Assembly (NCBI GenBank): GCA_022482785.1
Contig: JAKVON010000007.1
Coordinates: forward strand, 48,755 to 112,754
Length of the DNA stretch: 64,000 bases
Source: Atopobiaceae bacterium
GTDB taxonomy: Bacteria; Actinomycetota; Coriobacteriia; Coriobacteriales; Atopobiaceae
Reading direction: 5' to 3'
The notes under the pieces: generated by a model
Database searches by the model: none
The model's input: the letters and a program-made list of their open reading frames with translations, nothing else
Told to the model about the DNA's origin: nothing
In this document: piece by piece, positions 17,758-26,402 of the stretch
Position numbering within the stretch: position 1 is the stretch's first letter
Layout of the letters: every line of letters begins with the position of its first letter
Made by a program: the position numbers and the translations under genes

Positions 17758-19116
17758 TCATTCGCACGACGGAATCCAGCAGAGTGTCTGTATGCTGCGC
17801 GGGTCCAGGCTGACGTCGCACGAGAGGCCATCCTCGTGCAGCTTGAAGCCACGAGTCTCGTCAGAGCGGTTGAGGACGGCAGCGACATGGCTTCCGTCAG
17901 GATTTGCGCAGGCGACCGCCTCGATGCCATCCGAGCATCTCGACGTGAGCAGGACATGGGCCCCTGGGCGCACGAATCTCGAGACGTGGCGCAGGTAGGA
18001 GAACGCCTTGGTGAAGTGAAGCGCCTCGGCGGCAGAGTCATACCAGGCAAGGCTCGAGCACTGGCTGCCGACATGGTTGGGACCGCCCCGCTCGTCGAGC
18101 AGGACGTTCCAGTCGATGAAGGCGTTGCCGCCCGCGTTGAGCACGCCGATGACGTCGTGGGCGTACCCCTCGGCGAAGTCGAGCTCGATCCCCGGCTCCC
18201 GACAGAGGCCATGGCACCCCTCGCTCATGATGAGCTCGATGCCAGGATGTTCCCTGCGCACCTCGGCGATCGCCTCGAAGTGATCGCCCGAGTACCAGTG
18301 GAACGCGAGGCCGGAGAAGGCCGCTCCACGCGCCTCGCCGCCGAAGACCGCATCCGACCTCTCGAGAAGGCGCTCCCTGTTGTGGTCCCACGACAGGATT
18401 CCGACATCGTCCAGGCCCGCCTCGTCGAGGCGGGGGCGAAGGAAGGAGGAGACGTACTCGAGCTCGCCCTCCGCATCGAAGAGGCACGACTCGAACGGCT
18501 GCGAGGCGCGCTCCTCGTTCTGGACGGTAAGCCTGTCGACGGGAAAGCCCCTTTGGCGGCACTCGAACACGTAGCGGACGACGACGTCCGCCCACATGCC
18601 GTAGAAGCCATGCCTCAGGCGACCGCCGTGGCACATGCTGAGGTTCGTCTTCATGAAACCCGGCGGGCTCCAGGGGCTCGCGAGCAGCGAGAGGCCGGGG
18701 GCGGTCTCTATCACGTCGGAGATCATGGGAAAGAGCCACCTCTCGTCTCGGTCGAGGGAGAAGTGCCGAAGGTCCCGATCCCAGGGCCGATGGACGTAGG
18801 AGTAGCTTCCCAGAGAGAAATCGCAGCTCTGAATATGCGTCCGGCAGAGTCCGTAACGGGAGCCCTCGTCGGAGAAGCATTCGCGGAGCAGCGTTCCCTT
18901 GGCCTCGGCAGGCATCGAGGCATAGGTATGGGCGGCCGCCTCCGTGAGGGCGGCGCCGAAGCCGAGTACCTCCTGGCGAGGATGTCGGGGATAGATCTTG
19001 ACGAGGTCCATCTCCGCGGCGGGGTCGGGACGGAAGAGGCTCGCGGAAGGCTCGAGGTCGCGATCTGCGTCAGAGACGAACACGTTGACGGGCAAGGACC
19101 CGGGCCGACCGGGCAT
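17758..19116 (-). CDS. GH30-family glycoside hydrolase
   Basis: A 452-residue glycoside hydrolase of family 30 (glucosylceramidase / beta-1,6-glucanase / beta-xylosidase group). Seen: QEVLGFGAALTEAAAHTYASM (residues 48-68), RTHIQSCDFSLGSYSYV, LLASPWSPPGFMKTN, the acid/base segment TVQNEERASQPFESC and the nucleophile segment MSEGC. The usual QNEP is QNEE here. A C-terminal beta domain (VAAVLNRSDE) follows. There is no signal peptide, so it acts in the cytosol on imported glycosides. It starts 2 bases after the tetR stop codon and is almost certainly read from the tetR promoter; the weak ribosome site fits coupling. Confidence 0.85.
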   Translation of the reverse strand: MPGRPGSLPVNVFVSDADRDLEPSASLFRPDPAAEMDLVKIYPRHPRQEVLGFGAALTEAAAHTYASMPAEAKGTLLRECFSDEGSRYGLCRTHIQSCDFSLGSYSYVHRPWDRDLRHFSLDRDERWLFPMISDVIETAPGLSLLASPWSPPGFMKTNLSMCHGGRLRHGFYGMWADVVVRYVFECRQRGFPVDRLTVQNEERASQPFESCLFDAEGELEYVSSFLRPRLDEAGLDDVGILSWDHNRERLLERSDAVFGGEARGAAFSGLAFHWYSGDHFEAIAEVRREHPGIELIMSEGCHGLCREPGIELDFAEGYAHDVIGVLNAGGNAFIDWNVLLDERGGPNHVGSQCSSLAWYDSAAEALHFTKAFSYLRHVSRFVRPGAHVLLTSRCSDGIEAVACANPDGSHVAAVLNRSDETRGFKLHEDGLSCDVSLDPRSIQTLCWIPSCE

Positions 19117-19118
19117 GG

Positions 19119-19694
19119 CTAGACGTCCGTCTTCGTGGAGCCGATGCCGCCCGCCGCTATCGAGGAGACTATGTCGGCAACCTCCTCGGGCGTTGCCTCG
19201 TCGTCCGAGCTGAACCAGCGCTTGCAGACGGAGACCATGCCACCGGCCACGAACTCGGTGGCATACGAGAGCCGGACCTCGCCCTCCTGGATGCCCGAGC
19301 GCAGCTTCTCCTCGACGAGGCCACGCATCTTGTCGAGGAGGTCGTTTCTCGCACGCGAGCGAAAGAGCCTGCCAAGCTGCGACGTCGTGTCGGAGAAGGT
19401 GTCACGCGCGAGAGAGAGGGCCTGCGCGAGACGGATGCGGTCGGAGAGCAGGTCTCCTTCGCCCAGGATGAGCGAGAGATCCTCCACCGACTCGTTCTCC
19501 AGCTCCTCTATGACCTCCGAGACGCTCGAATAGTGCACGAAGAAGGTCTTCTTCGAGATGAGGGCTGCCTCGGCGACGTCCGCAGGCGTGATGTCGGCGA
19601 GGTCGTGATCCTCGAGAAGCATGAGGAGCGCCTGTTTGATCGCACGACGGGTCTTGATCACCCTCTTGTCGGTATGCGAGCGCACTGACGGCAT
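19119..19694 (-). CDS. TetR-family transcriptional regulator
   Basis: A 191-residue TetR-like repressor. Residues 8-60 are the helix-turn-helix domain (KRVIKTRRAIKQALLMLLED, DITPADVAEAALISKKTFFVHY) and the rest is an all-helical ligand-binding and dimerisation domain. The ATG at 19694 has AGGAGG 5 bases upstream; the in-frame GTG at 19700 is too close to it. It is followed by the GH30 gene and faces a 56-base palindrome and divergent promoters, so it probably represses itself, GH30 and the HD/CmpB genes. The inducer may be a glycoside handled by GH30; this is inference. Confidence 0.88.
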   Translation of the reverse strand: MPSVRSHTDKRVIKTRRAIKQALLMLLEDHDLADITPADVAEAALISKKTFFVHYSSVSEVIEELENESVEDLSLILGEGDLLSDRIRLAQALSLARDTFSDTTSQLGRLFRSRARNDLLDKMRGLVEEKLRSGIQEGEVRLSYATEFVAGGMVSVCKRWFSSDDEATPEEVADIVSSIAAGGIGSTKTDV

Positions 19695-19741
19695 GGCCAC
19701 CTCCTCCCCTCCCTTATATCCAACGCGACACGCTCTAACGC

Positions 19742-19797
19742 TGTTTCCATGTTTGCATTTATTTCCATTTTAGGAAATAATTACAGACATGGAAACA
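19742..19797. promoter_or_regulatory. 56-base palindromic operator between divergent tetR and HD genes
   Basis: Two nested perfect inverted repeats share one centre (between 19769 and 19770). The outer arms are TGTTTCCATG (19742-19751) and CATGGAAACA (19788-19797). The inner arms are TATTTCC (19760-19766) and GGAAATA (19773-19779). The intervening 8-base pieces match at 5 of 8 positions. TTTCCAT also recurs directly at 19744 and 19762. It covers the predicted promoters on both strands, as expected for a TetR-family operator. Confidence 0.7.
19753..19781 (+). promoter_or_regulatory. Promoter of the HD/CmpB operon, overlapping the operator
   Basis: TTGCAT (19753-19758), a 17-base spacer and AATAAT (19776-19781) form a good housekeeping promoter. 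Transcription would begin near 19788, which rules out the ATG at 19789 and supports 19810. By symmetry the minus strand has a weaker CTGTAA-17-AATAAA promoter for tetR. Confidence 0.6.
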
Positions 19798-19809
19798 TCA
19801 GAGGGACAC

Positions 19810-20319
19810 ATGACGCACATGGATCAAGGTTCCAGGACACGCTGCTCGGCGGATTTCGAGGACATCGCGGGAGACCTGCTCCATGCCGCCCGCATGGACG
19901 ACATGGAACGGTATTGCCAGCACGGCAGCACCTCGACCTACCAGCACAGCGTCGCCGTCGCCTATTACAGTCTCCGTCTCGCGCGTGCCCTCAGGATTCC
20001 CTGCGACGAGAGGTCGCTCGTGCGCGGCTGCCTGCTCCACGACTATTTCCTGTACGACTGGCATGACGGCTCCCAGGCACCCGACCGCTGGCACGGATTC
20101 ACCCATCCGCGCCATGCCCTCGCGAACGCGGAGCGCGACTTCGCCCTCAACGACATCGAACGGGATCTCATCGCTCATCACATGTTTCCCCTCGTCCCCA
20201 TCCCGCCGCGATGCCGCGAGGGATGGATCGCGACCCTCGTTGACAAGGCCTGCTCGCTGCGCGAGGTGTTCGTGAGCAATCCCTATGCAAACCTCTGTCC
20301 CAAGGAGGCCGCCCTATGA
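19810..20319 (+). CDS. HD-domain phosphohydrolase-like protein
   Basis: A 169-residue protein with a single HD domain. Likely metal ligands are His46 (STYQHSVAVAYYSLRLA), the pair His77-Asp78 (GCLLHDYFLYDWH) and a downstream His (LIAHHMF). HD proteins hydrolyse phosphate esters, often of nucleotides; the substrate is unknown. The start at 19810 follows AGAGGG and lies downstream of the predicted transcription start. Its stop codon overlaps the next ATG (ATGA), so it is coupled to the CmpB-type gene. It is probably controlled by the divergent TetR regulator. Confidence 0.8.
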   Translation: MTHMDQGSRTRCSADFEDIAGDLLHAARMDDMERYCQHGSTSTYQHSVAVAYYSLRLARALRIPCDERSLVRGCLLHDYFLYDWHDGSQAPDRWHGFTHPRHALANAERDFALNDIERDLIAHHMFPLVPIPPRCREGWIATLVDKACSLREVFVSNPYANLCPKEAAL

Positions 20320-20933
20320 ACGCAGCCATCACGAGCATCCTCGGAGCATTGCCCTCCCCATACGAAATCGCCCACATGCTCTCGCAGGTCATTCTCTGGA
20401 TCACCGTCTACGCGATCGGCGGTTGGGTCTACGAGACCATCGTCTGCTCCGTCCAGGCGCGACACGTCGTCAAGAGGGGGTTCCTCCATGGGCCCGTCTG
20501 CCCCATCTACGGGGTCGGCGCCGTAGGCAACTACCTTGCGCTCGGATGGATAGACAACCCCGTCGTGCTGTTCCTCGTGGGCGCCGTCGTCTCCACGGCA
20601 TTCGAGTACTTCGTGGGCTGGGCCCTCGAGCGGCTCTTCGGCAAGAGATGGTGGAGCTACGACGGCTGGCTTCTCAACATCAAGGGACGGGTCTGCCTCG
20701 CAGGCGCCCTCGTCTTCGGCGTCTTCACCGTGCTCGCTGTCGACGTGCTCCAGCCCATGATCATAGGCATGGTCAACATGGCCGGCGCGCGCGACCAGCT
20801 TGTGCTCGGCACCCTGGTCACGCTTGGCTACCTCGTCGACACGGCGACCTCCTGCCTGGCAAACCGTCAGGATTCGTCCACGCTTGGGGAGGTCCGCGGA
20901 AGGATCGCCAGGCGCATCAGGCGGCTTGCCTAG
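20316..20933 (+). CDS. CmpB-type putative ABC transporter permease (PF06541)
   Basis: A 205-residue membrane protein of the ABC_trans_CmpB family. It has four or five hydrophobic segments (about residues 22-42, 65-80, 82-105, 128-150 and 160-180) and the family motifs GGWVYETIVCS, RGFLHGPVCPIYGVGA and EYFVGWALERLFGKRWWSYDGW. Despite the family name no ATPase partner is encoded nearby and transport has not been shown for the family. It overlaps the HD gene by 4 bases, an arrangement suggesting joint action. Its end overlaps the convergent YfhO gene by 17 bases. Confidence 0.85.
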   Translation: MNAAITSILGALPSPYEIAHMLSQVILWITVYAIGGWVYETIVCSVQARHVVKRGFLHGPVCPIYGVGAVGNYLALGWIDNPVVLFLVGAVVSTAFEYFVGWALERLFGKRWWSYDGWLLNIKGRVCLAGALVFGVFTVLAVDVLQPMIIGMVNMAGARDQLVLGTLVTLGYLVDTATSCLANRQDSSTLGEVRGRIARRIRRLA

Positions 20934-23595
20934 GCTCGGACCCCTCGCGCCTCTTGCGCACGGCCGCTCTCCAGACGACGAAGACGGCGACCGAAGCGGC
21001 GGTGCAGGCAAGGCCGGCAACGAGGCCGGGCGGCTCGTAGCGGAGCTCGACATGGTGGCTTCCCTGGGTGACGTCGACGCCGGTGAGGCCCGTATAGCAT
21101 GGGACGCACTCAACGGGCCGACCGTCCACCGTCGCCTTCCAGCCCGAGTCATAGGGAATCCTGAGCAGGAGCCGCTCGTCGTCACGCGCCGTGAAGTCGC
21201 AGCTCACAAACCCATCCGCGAAGGTGTTCATGGAGAAGCCGTCCGTATCGAGGCTGGAGACGAGGCGCTCGAGCTCGTCGGCATCAAGGCTCGCCACCTT
21301 CAGGAGCCGGCTCTGGGGCACGTCGGCGACACGCTCGGCGAACGACCTCGAGTCCGTGTCATAGGCGGAGCGCACGGACTCGTTGTACCACAGCGTATAG
21401 GTGACCTCGAAGGTCTCGCCCTTTTGAAAATCTCCCAAGTAGATAACATTATTCGAGAAGCGTCCGTTGAGCGTCTGAAGGTAGCTGCCGTTGAGCGACA
21501 CGTCGGTCGAAACGGCATCGGGACGATACTGGGCGATGTCGGCAAGCGCCTCAGAGGAGAGATAGGCGGGACCTGTCGTGGAGGCCGTCACCGTAAACGT
21601 CCTCACCTCGCTGCCGTCCCCTGGGTGCGACACCCCGTTGGCCTCTTCGGGGTCTTCCGTATAGATTGCCGTTGCCTGCTGGCCGGTCATGTCGGACAGC
21701 ATGGCCTCTTGGTTGGCGAATGGGTCGGTCGTCCATTCGACGTTGCCGGCATCGGCGGAAACGCCGAAGCCAGGGGACAAAACCTGCCGGTAGCGGAAAA
21801 TGCGGAATCCCGAATATGGAAGATCCGAAGAGGAGACCTCGGTCGTCCCGTAGGGCTGGCCCGAGGAGATGACGTAGCCCACCCCAAGCAGACGGTCGGG
21901 CACGTAGAGGGGAGAATTGTAGAAGTAGCCGAATACGACGTTGGAGGTCGAGTAGCCGACCGCTTGCATGAAGGCCTGCATCGAACCGTTGACCGTTGAG
22001 GTGTATTCGTTCATCCCCTGGACCCCGAGAACGAAGGAGTCGGTCGAGGTGAGCCTGACCTGATGCGATTTGTACGAGAACCCGGTGAGCCCGGCAAGCT
22101 CGCCCGAGCCCGGCGTGACACCGACGGATGCATAGGCGGATCTCACCTGGCCGACGTACTCGGACCACCCGTCGACGTCGTTGCCGTAGTTCTTGAACAC
22201 CGACGTCGCGTAATAGCCTTGCTCGGCGAGGAGGAGGGCGGAGAGCAGAATCGGAGCGAGGCGGCGAGGGAGGCTGCGACCCTCGGGAGAGGACGAGGCG
22301 GAGGCGGTGAGCAGCCCTGCGAAGCCGAGCAGGCAGCCCACCTCGATCGCAAGGGAGCGCGGCGAGACTATGTCGGAATCCCCCAAGGCGACGCACGCAG
22401 CCCAGGACCCCGCGATGAGCGCGGACGAGACGAGCGCCGCGACCGCGAGGTTGCGACGCGCCGCCCTGCCTTCGAGCATGCCGAGCGCCCTCGCGCCCTC
22501 CGCCGCGGCGATCACGAACATGAAGTCGACGACGAAGGCGTGCCGGAAGAAGAACGAGGTCGCCTTCTTGAGGCAGCTCCAGACCGTTCCGGGCCCATAC
22601 AGGAGCACGCCGAGCACGCTCGTCGCGAGGAAGACCGCCATGGCGACCTTCCTCCTCCTCGGGACCTCGGGATTCAGGAAGAGCGAGAAGGCGAGCACCA
22701 GAACGACGGCGCTCACGTAGATGCAGGGGGTCTTGGCCTCCGAGCCGCTCGGGGACGACCCCACGCAGAGGAACTCGAAGAACTTCCAGGGCGCGATCAG
22801 GGGTACGGGGGCGAAATCGCGAAGGGAGAAGCTTCCCTCGGTGCCCTTCGAGAGCCCGAGTGCCGCGGGCAGGAACAGCACCAGGCTGGCGCCGAAGCCC
22901 AGCAGGACCGTCGCCGCGAAGCGGAGGAAGGCCCTGCGCCTCCCCTCGCAGGCAGGGTCTTCGTAAAGGCAGTAGGCGGAGTAGACGAGGGCGAACAGGA
23001 TGTCCATGTAGCCCGTGTACCAATTGAACAGGACCGAGCAGGCGACGCTCGCGAAGAGCAGGTCGCAGCGGCCCTCGCGCAGGCACGACCACGTCCCGAG
23101 CGCAACGAGCGGCAGCATGATCATGCCGTCGATCCACATGATGTTGCTGCATTGGCAGATGGCAAACCCGGAGAGGGCGTAGGAGCAGGCCAGAAGGAGG
23201 GTCACGATGCCCGACCCGTAGCGCCTCCTGAGGAAGACGTAGGCGGTAAGACCGCAGAATGGCAGCTTGACGAGGGTAAGCACGCTGAGGAACTGCGGGA
23301 TGGACGTATCGTCCCAGAAGAGGAGCAGGAGGTTGAAGGGGCTCGAGAGGTGATACGAGAAGAGGGCCAACGTCCCCTCGCCGAGCCCCTGGGAGAACGA
23401 GTAGGCGAGGTTGCCCTGGCCATGGAGCACGTCGCAGAGCCACCCGAAGTAGCCGATGTACTGGATGTCCATGTCCCAGCGGGTGACGCTCACCCCGCCG
23501 AAGGGGTAGATTCCGAGCACGGCAAAGGAGACGAGGAGGACGACGAGGGGAATTCCCAGCGAGAGCGGGTACTCATGGAGTCTCTTTTGCTGCAT
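20917..23595 (-). CDS. YfhO-family membrane protein, likely lipid-linked glycosyltransferase
   Basis: An 892-residue multi-spanning protein. YfhO proteins are GT-C-like glycosyltransferases; B. subtilis YfhO works with the GT2 enzyme CsbB to add sugars to lipoteichoic acid. Seen: an N-terminal helix (IPLVVLLVSFAVLGIYPFGG), an early extracellular acidic motif (TRWDMDIQY), about 12 hydrophobic segments up to residue 460, a large extracytoplasmic domain at 460-850 and a final helix near 860-880. GGAG precedes the ATG. It is divergent from a GT2 gene 116 bases away, the expected partner that would make the polyprenyl-phosphate sugar donor. Confidence 0.88.
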   Translation of the reverse strand: MQQKRLHEYPLSLGIPLVVLLVSFAVLGIYPFGGVSVTRWDMDIQYIGYFGWLCDVLHGQGNLAYSFSQGLGEGTLALFSYHLSSPFNLLLLFWDDTSIPQFLSVLTLVKLPFCGLTAYVFLRRRYGSGIVTLLLACSYALSGFAICQCSNIMWIDGMIMLPLVALGTWSCLREGRCDLLFASVACSVLFNWYTGYMDILFALVYSAYCLYEDPACEGRRRAFLRFAATVLLGFGASLVLFLPAALGLSKGTEGSFSLRDFAPVPLIAPWKFFEFLCVGSSPSGSEAKTPCIYVSAVVLVLAFSLFLNPEVPRRRKVAMAVFLATSVLGVLLYGPGTVWSCLKKATSFFFRHAFVVDFMFVIAAAEGARALGMLEGRAARRNLAVAALVSSALIAGSWAACVALGDSDIVSPRSLAIEVGCLLGFAGLLTASASSSPEGRSLPRRLAPILLSALLLAEQGYYATSVFKNYGNDVDGWSEYVGQVRSAYASVGVTPGSGELAGLTGFSYKSHQVRLTSTDSFVLGVQGMNEYTSTVNGSMQAFMQAVGYSTSNVVFGYFYNSPLYVPDRLLGVGYVISSGQPYGTTEVSSSDLPYSGFRIFRYRQVLSPGFGVSADAGNVEWTTDPFANQEAMLSDMTGQQATAIYTEDPEEANGVSHPGDGSEVRTFTVTASTTGPAYLSSEALADIAQYRPDAVSTDVSLNGSYLQTLNGRFSNNVIYLGDFQKGETFEVTYTLWYNESVRSAYDTDSRSFAERVADVPQSRLLKVASLDADELERLVSSLDTDGFSMNTFADGFVSCDFTARDDERLLLRIPYDSGWKATVDGRPVECVPCYTGLTGVDVTQGSHHVELRYEPPGLVAGLACTAASVAVFVVWRAAVRKRREGSEPRQAA

Positions 23596-23711
23596 GCATG
23601 CTCCAGGCTCGTGTTATCGGCACGTCGCTCGAAACGCCGCCCGCATGGCGACGCGGCTTCGCGGTACCCTATACATGGTAGAGCAATTGGCAGACGTCGT
23701 GAAAGGAACAG

Positions 23712-24671
23712 ATGGACCTCTCGCTGATAATCCCCTGTTACAACGAGCAGGACAGCCTGCCCGCCTTCCTCGAGGCCGTGACAGCGACCTACGACGCCAC
23801 GGGGCTCGAATACGAGCTGGTCTTCATCGACGACGGATGCACGGACGGGACGAACGGCATCCTGACGCGCTTCGCACGCGAGCGGGGCGCGCGGCACGTG
23901 CGCGTCGTCACCTTCTCGAGGAACTTCGGGAAGGAGTCGGGCATCCTGGCGGGCCTCGAGCACGCCCGCGGGGACTGCATCGGCATCATCGACGCCGACC
24001 TGCAGCAACGGCCCGAGACCCTGCTCGAGATGTACCGCATCCTGTGCGAGCACCCCGAGTACGACTCGGTTGCCGCCTGCCAGTTCGACAGGAAGCAAGG
24101 CCCCGTGCGCAAGCTCTTCAGCTCGGCCTTCTACGGGACCTTCAACTCCGTCTCCTCGACCCAGCTCATTCCGGAGGCCTCGGACTTCAGGGTCTTCCGA
24201 CGCAAGGTGGCCGTGGCCATCCTCTCCCTTCCCGAGTACTACCGCTTCTCGAAGGGCATCTTCGCCTGGATCGGATTCAAGACCTATCCCTTCCCCTACA
24301 CGCCGGACAAGCGGGCGGCGGGAACCAGCAAATGGAGCTTCAGGCAGCTCTGGAACTACGGCAAGGAGGGGATGCTCTCGTTCTCGACCCTGCCCCTCCG
24401 GATATCGACCTGGATCGGCGCGATCTCGTCCGTCATCGCCCTCGTCTACCTCGTCATCGTCATCTACGAGTGGGCGGCGCTGCACAACTCCTTCGCGGGC
24501 TACCCCACCATCGTCTGCCTCATCCTGCTCTTCGGCGGCCTCATCCTGCTCACCCTCGGCATTCTCGGCGAATACCTCGGACGCGTGTATGTCCAGGGCA
24601 AGAACCGCCCCATATACATCGCGTCCGAGGTCATTACCGTCGATGATGGCAAGGAGACCGACGAGGGCTAG
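23712..24671 (+). CDS. GT2 polyprenyl-phosphate glycosyltransferase (CsbB/GtrB-like)
   Basis: A 319-residue membrane-anchored family 2 glycosyltransferase. Residues 1-225 form the catalytic domain: SLIIPCYNEQDSLP, ELVFIDDGCTDGT, FSRNFGKESGILAGLEHA, IIDADLQQRPE (DxD-type metal site) and SDFRVFRRK. Two transmembrane helices lie near 236-258 and 268-292. It matches enzymes that move a sugar from a nucleotide sugar to undecaprenyl phosphate on the inner face. The AAAGGA site supports the ATG. It probably feeds the divergent YfhO protein. The sugar is unknown. It overlaps the convergent glnB gene by 4 bases. Confidence 0.9.
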   Translation: MDLSLIIPCYNEQDSLPAFLEAVTATYDATGLEYELVFIDDGCTDGTNGILTRFARERGARHVRVVTFSRNFGKESGILAGLEHARGDCIGIIDADLQQRPETLLEMYRILCEHPEYDSVAACQFDRKQGPVRKLFSSAFYGTFNSVSSTQLIPEASDFRVFRRKVAVAILSLPEYYRFSKGIFAWIGFKTYPFPYTPDKRAAGTSKWSFRQLWNYGKEGMLSFSTLPLRISTWIGAISSVIALVYLVIVIYEWAALHNSFAGYPTIVCLILLFGGLILLTLGILGEYLGRVYVQGKNRPIYIASEVITVDDGKETDEG

Positions 24672-25015
24672 ATCGCCCCTTGCCCACGCTCTCCGGTGCG
24701 GATCCTGACGATGTCGTCGACCGGCATCACGAACACCTTCCCGTCCCCGACGGCCCCGTCCGGAGAGGTGCGCGCGACCGAGCAGATGATCTCGATGATC
24801 TTCTCGACCCTCTCGTCGGTGCTCACGATCTCGATCTTCACCTTGCTGCGCATCTGGACGAGGACCTCCGAGCCGCGGACGTACTCGGTCATGCCATGCT
24901 GGTTGCCCACGCCCTGCACCTCGGTGATGGTCATGCCCCTCACCTCGGCCCCGAAGAGCGCGTCCTTGACGTCCTCGATCACCTCGGAGCGAACGATCGC
25001 CTCTATCTTCTTCAT
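24668..25015 (-). CDS. glnB: Nitrogen regulatory protein P-II
   Basis: A 115-residue PII signal protein that senses 2-oxoglutarate and ATP/ADP and blocks Amt when nitrogen is plentiful. Seen: MKKIEAIVRSE, the T-loop (about residues 36-55), VKIEIV and the C-terminal DGKVFVMPVDDIVRIRTGE. The T-loop position of Tyr51, the classical uridylylation site, is Val51, so control by covalent uridylylation is unlikely and nucleotide sensing alone probably works. It follows amt by 30 bases on the same strand, the usual amt-glnK arrangement, so it may be called glnK functionally. Confidence 0.93.
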   Translation of the reverse strand: MKKIEAIVRSEVIEDVKDALFGAEVRGMTITEVQGVGNQHGMTEYVRGSEVLVQMRSKVKIEIVSTDERVEKIIEIICSVARTSPDGAVGDGKVFVMPVDDIVRIRTGERGQGAI

Positions 25016-25045
25016 GGTCTGACCCCTTTCGGATCGGTGGGAAGG

Positions 25046-26293
25046 CTAGTTGAGGTCCATGCCGGTGAACGCCGGGTAGGCCGTCTCTCCGTGCAGGGTC
25101 TGGTCGAGGCCGCGGGCCTCGTCCTTCGCGCTCACGCGCAGCGGCCCGCCCACGAGCTCGATGACCTTGGCGATGGCGAAGGTCGCGACGCCGGCGTACA
25201 CGGCGACGAGCACGACCGAGAGGGCCTGGCGACCGAGCTGGGTGGGATCGCCGGTGATGAGGCCAGCGGCGCCGTCGGGGTTGGCGGCCAAGGTGCAGAA
25301 GACGCCCGTGAGCAGGGTCCCGACCATGCCGCCGAGGCCATGCACGCCGAACGCGTCGAGCGCGTCGTCATACCCGAGCCGCGGCTTGAGCTTGGAGCAG
25401 GCGAAGAAGCAGGCGACCGTGACGATGGCGCCGATGGCGATCGAGCTCGGGACCTCGACGTACCCGGCACCAGGCGTTATCGCGACGAGGCCTGCGACGG
25501 CACCCGAGCAGGCGCCGAGCAGCGTGCACTTGCCGGTGGTGAGGCGCTCGAGGAGCATCCACGTGAGAAGGCCCGTGCACGCGCTCGTGTTGGTGGTCAT
25601 CGCGGCGAGGCCGGCGATGCCGTTGGCCGCCAGCGCGGAGCCGGCGTTGAACCCGAACCAGCCGAGCCAGAGGAACAGGGTGCCCAGGAGCACGAACGGG
25701 ATGTTATGCGGATGGTAGCTGAGCTTGCCGTATCCCGTGCGACCTCCCACGATGAGGGCGAGGACGAGCCCGGAGACGCCGGACGAGATGTGGACGACGT
25801 CGCCGCCGGCGAAGTCGAGCGAGCCGATGGCCGTCGAGATGAAGCCGCCTCCCCACACCATGTGGGCGAGCGGCGCATAGACGACGAGCACCCAGGCGGC
25901 GATGAAGACGAGGAAGCGCGAGAAGCGCATGCGCTCGGCGATCGCGCCCGAGATGATGGCGACGGTTATCAGCGCGAACATGCCCTGATAGGCAGCGAAG
26001 ACGAGCTCGGGAAGCGTCCCGTGGGCGCTGTCGGGCGTCACGCCGTTGAGGAAGAGCTTGTCCACCGCCCCGACGAAGGTCCCCTTCCCGTCGCCGAACG
26101 CGAGGGAGTAGCCCGCGACGACCCACACCACGCTGATGAGCCCGGCCACGGCGACCGACATCATCATGGTGTTCACGACGTTGCGCCGCCTTACCATCCC
26201 CCCGTAGAAGAACGCGATGCCCAGGGTCATGATGAACACGAGGAACGTGCTCACGAGGATGAAGGCGGTATCGCCCGAATCAATGCCTGTCAT
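25046..26293 (-). CDS. amt: Ammonium transporter
   Basis: A 415-residue Amt/Mep/Rh channel with eleven predicted transmembrane helices that conducts ammonium into the cell. Seen: FFYGGMVRRRNVVNTMM near residues 24-40, the twin pore histidines (GDVVHISSG and DAFGVHGLGGMVG), AERMRF, GFNAGSAL and the cytosolic C-terminal tail ending HGETAYPAF, which interacts with PII. The ATG at 26293 has GGAGG 8 bases upstream; the GTG at 26302 overlaps it. It is cotranscribed with glnB. Confidence 0.96.
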   Translation of the reverse strand: MTGIDSGDTAFILVSTFLVFIMTLGIAFFYGGMVRRRNVVNTMMMSVAVAGLISVVWVVAGYSLAFGDGKGTFVGAVDKLFLNGVTPDSAHGTLPELVFAAYQGMFALITVAIISGAIAERMRFSRFLVFIAAWVLVVYAPLAHMVWGGGFISTAIGSLDFAGGDVVHISSGVSGLVLALIVGGRTGYGKLSYHPHNIPFVLLGTLFLWLGWFGFNAGSALAANGIAGLAAMTTNTSACTGLLTWMLLERLTTGKCTLLGACSGAVAGLVAITPGAGYVEVPSSIAIGAIVTVACFFACSKLKPRLGYDDALDAFGVHGLGGMVGTLLTGVFCTLAANPDGAAGLITGDPTQLGRQALSVVLVAVYAGVATFAIAKVIELVGGPLRVSAKDEARGLDQTLHGETAYPAFTGMDLN

Positions 26294-26314
26294 ATCCAAC
26301 ACCTCCAGTAACGG

Positions 26315-26344
26315 ATCCGAAGCGGGTCGCCTCGGGTTTCGGAT
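26315..26344 (-). promoter_or_regulatory. Stem-loop in the amt leader
   Basis: ATCCGAA and TTCGGAT form a perfect 7-bp stem around 16 bases, just upstream of the amt ribosome site. It could be a leader regulatory hairpin or an operator. No known riboswitch consensus was recognised. Confidence 0.25.
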
Positions 26345-26402
26345 TGGATAAGACTTTAGGTGGCATGTGATTCCCGGAACTTGCCTAACGAGGACGAGAG
26401 GT

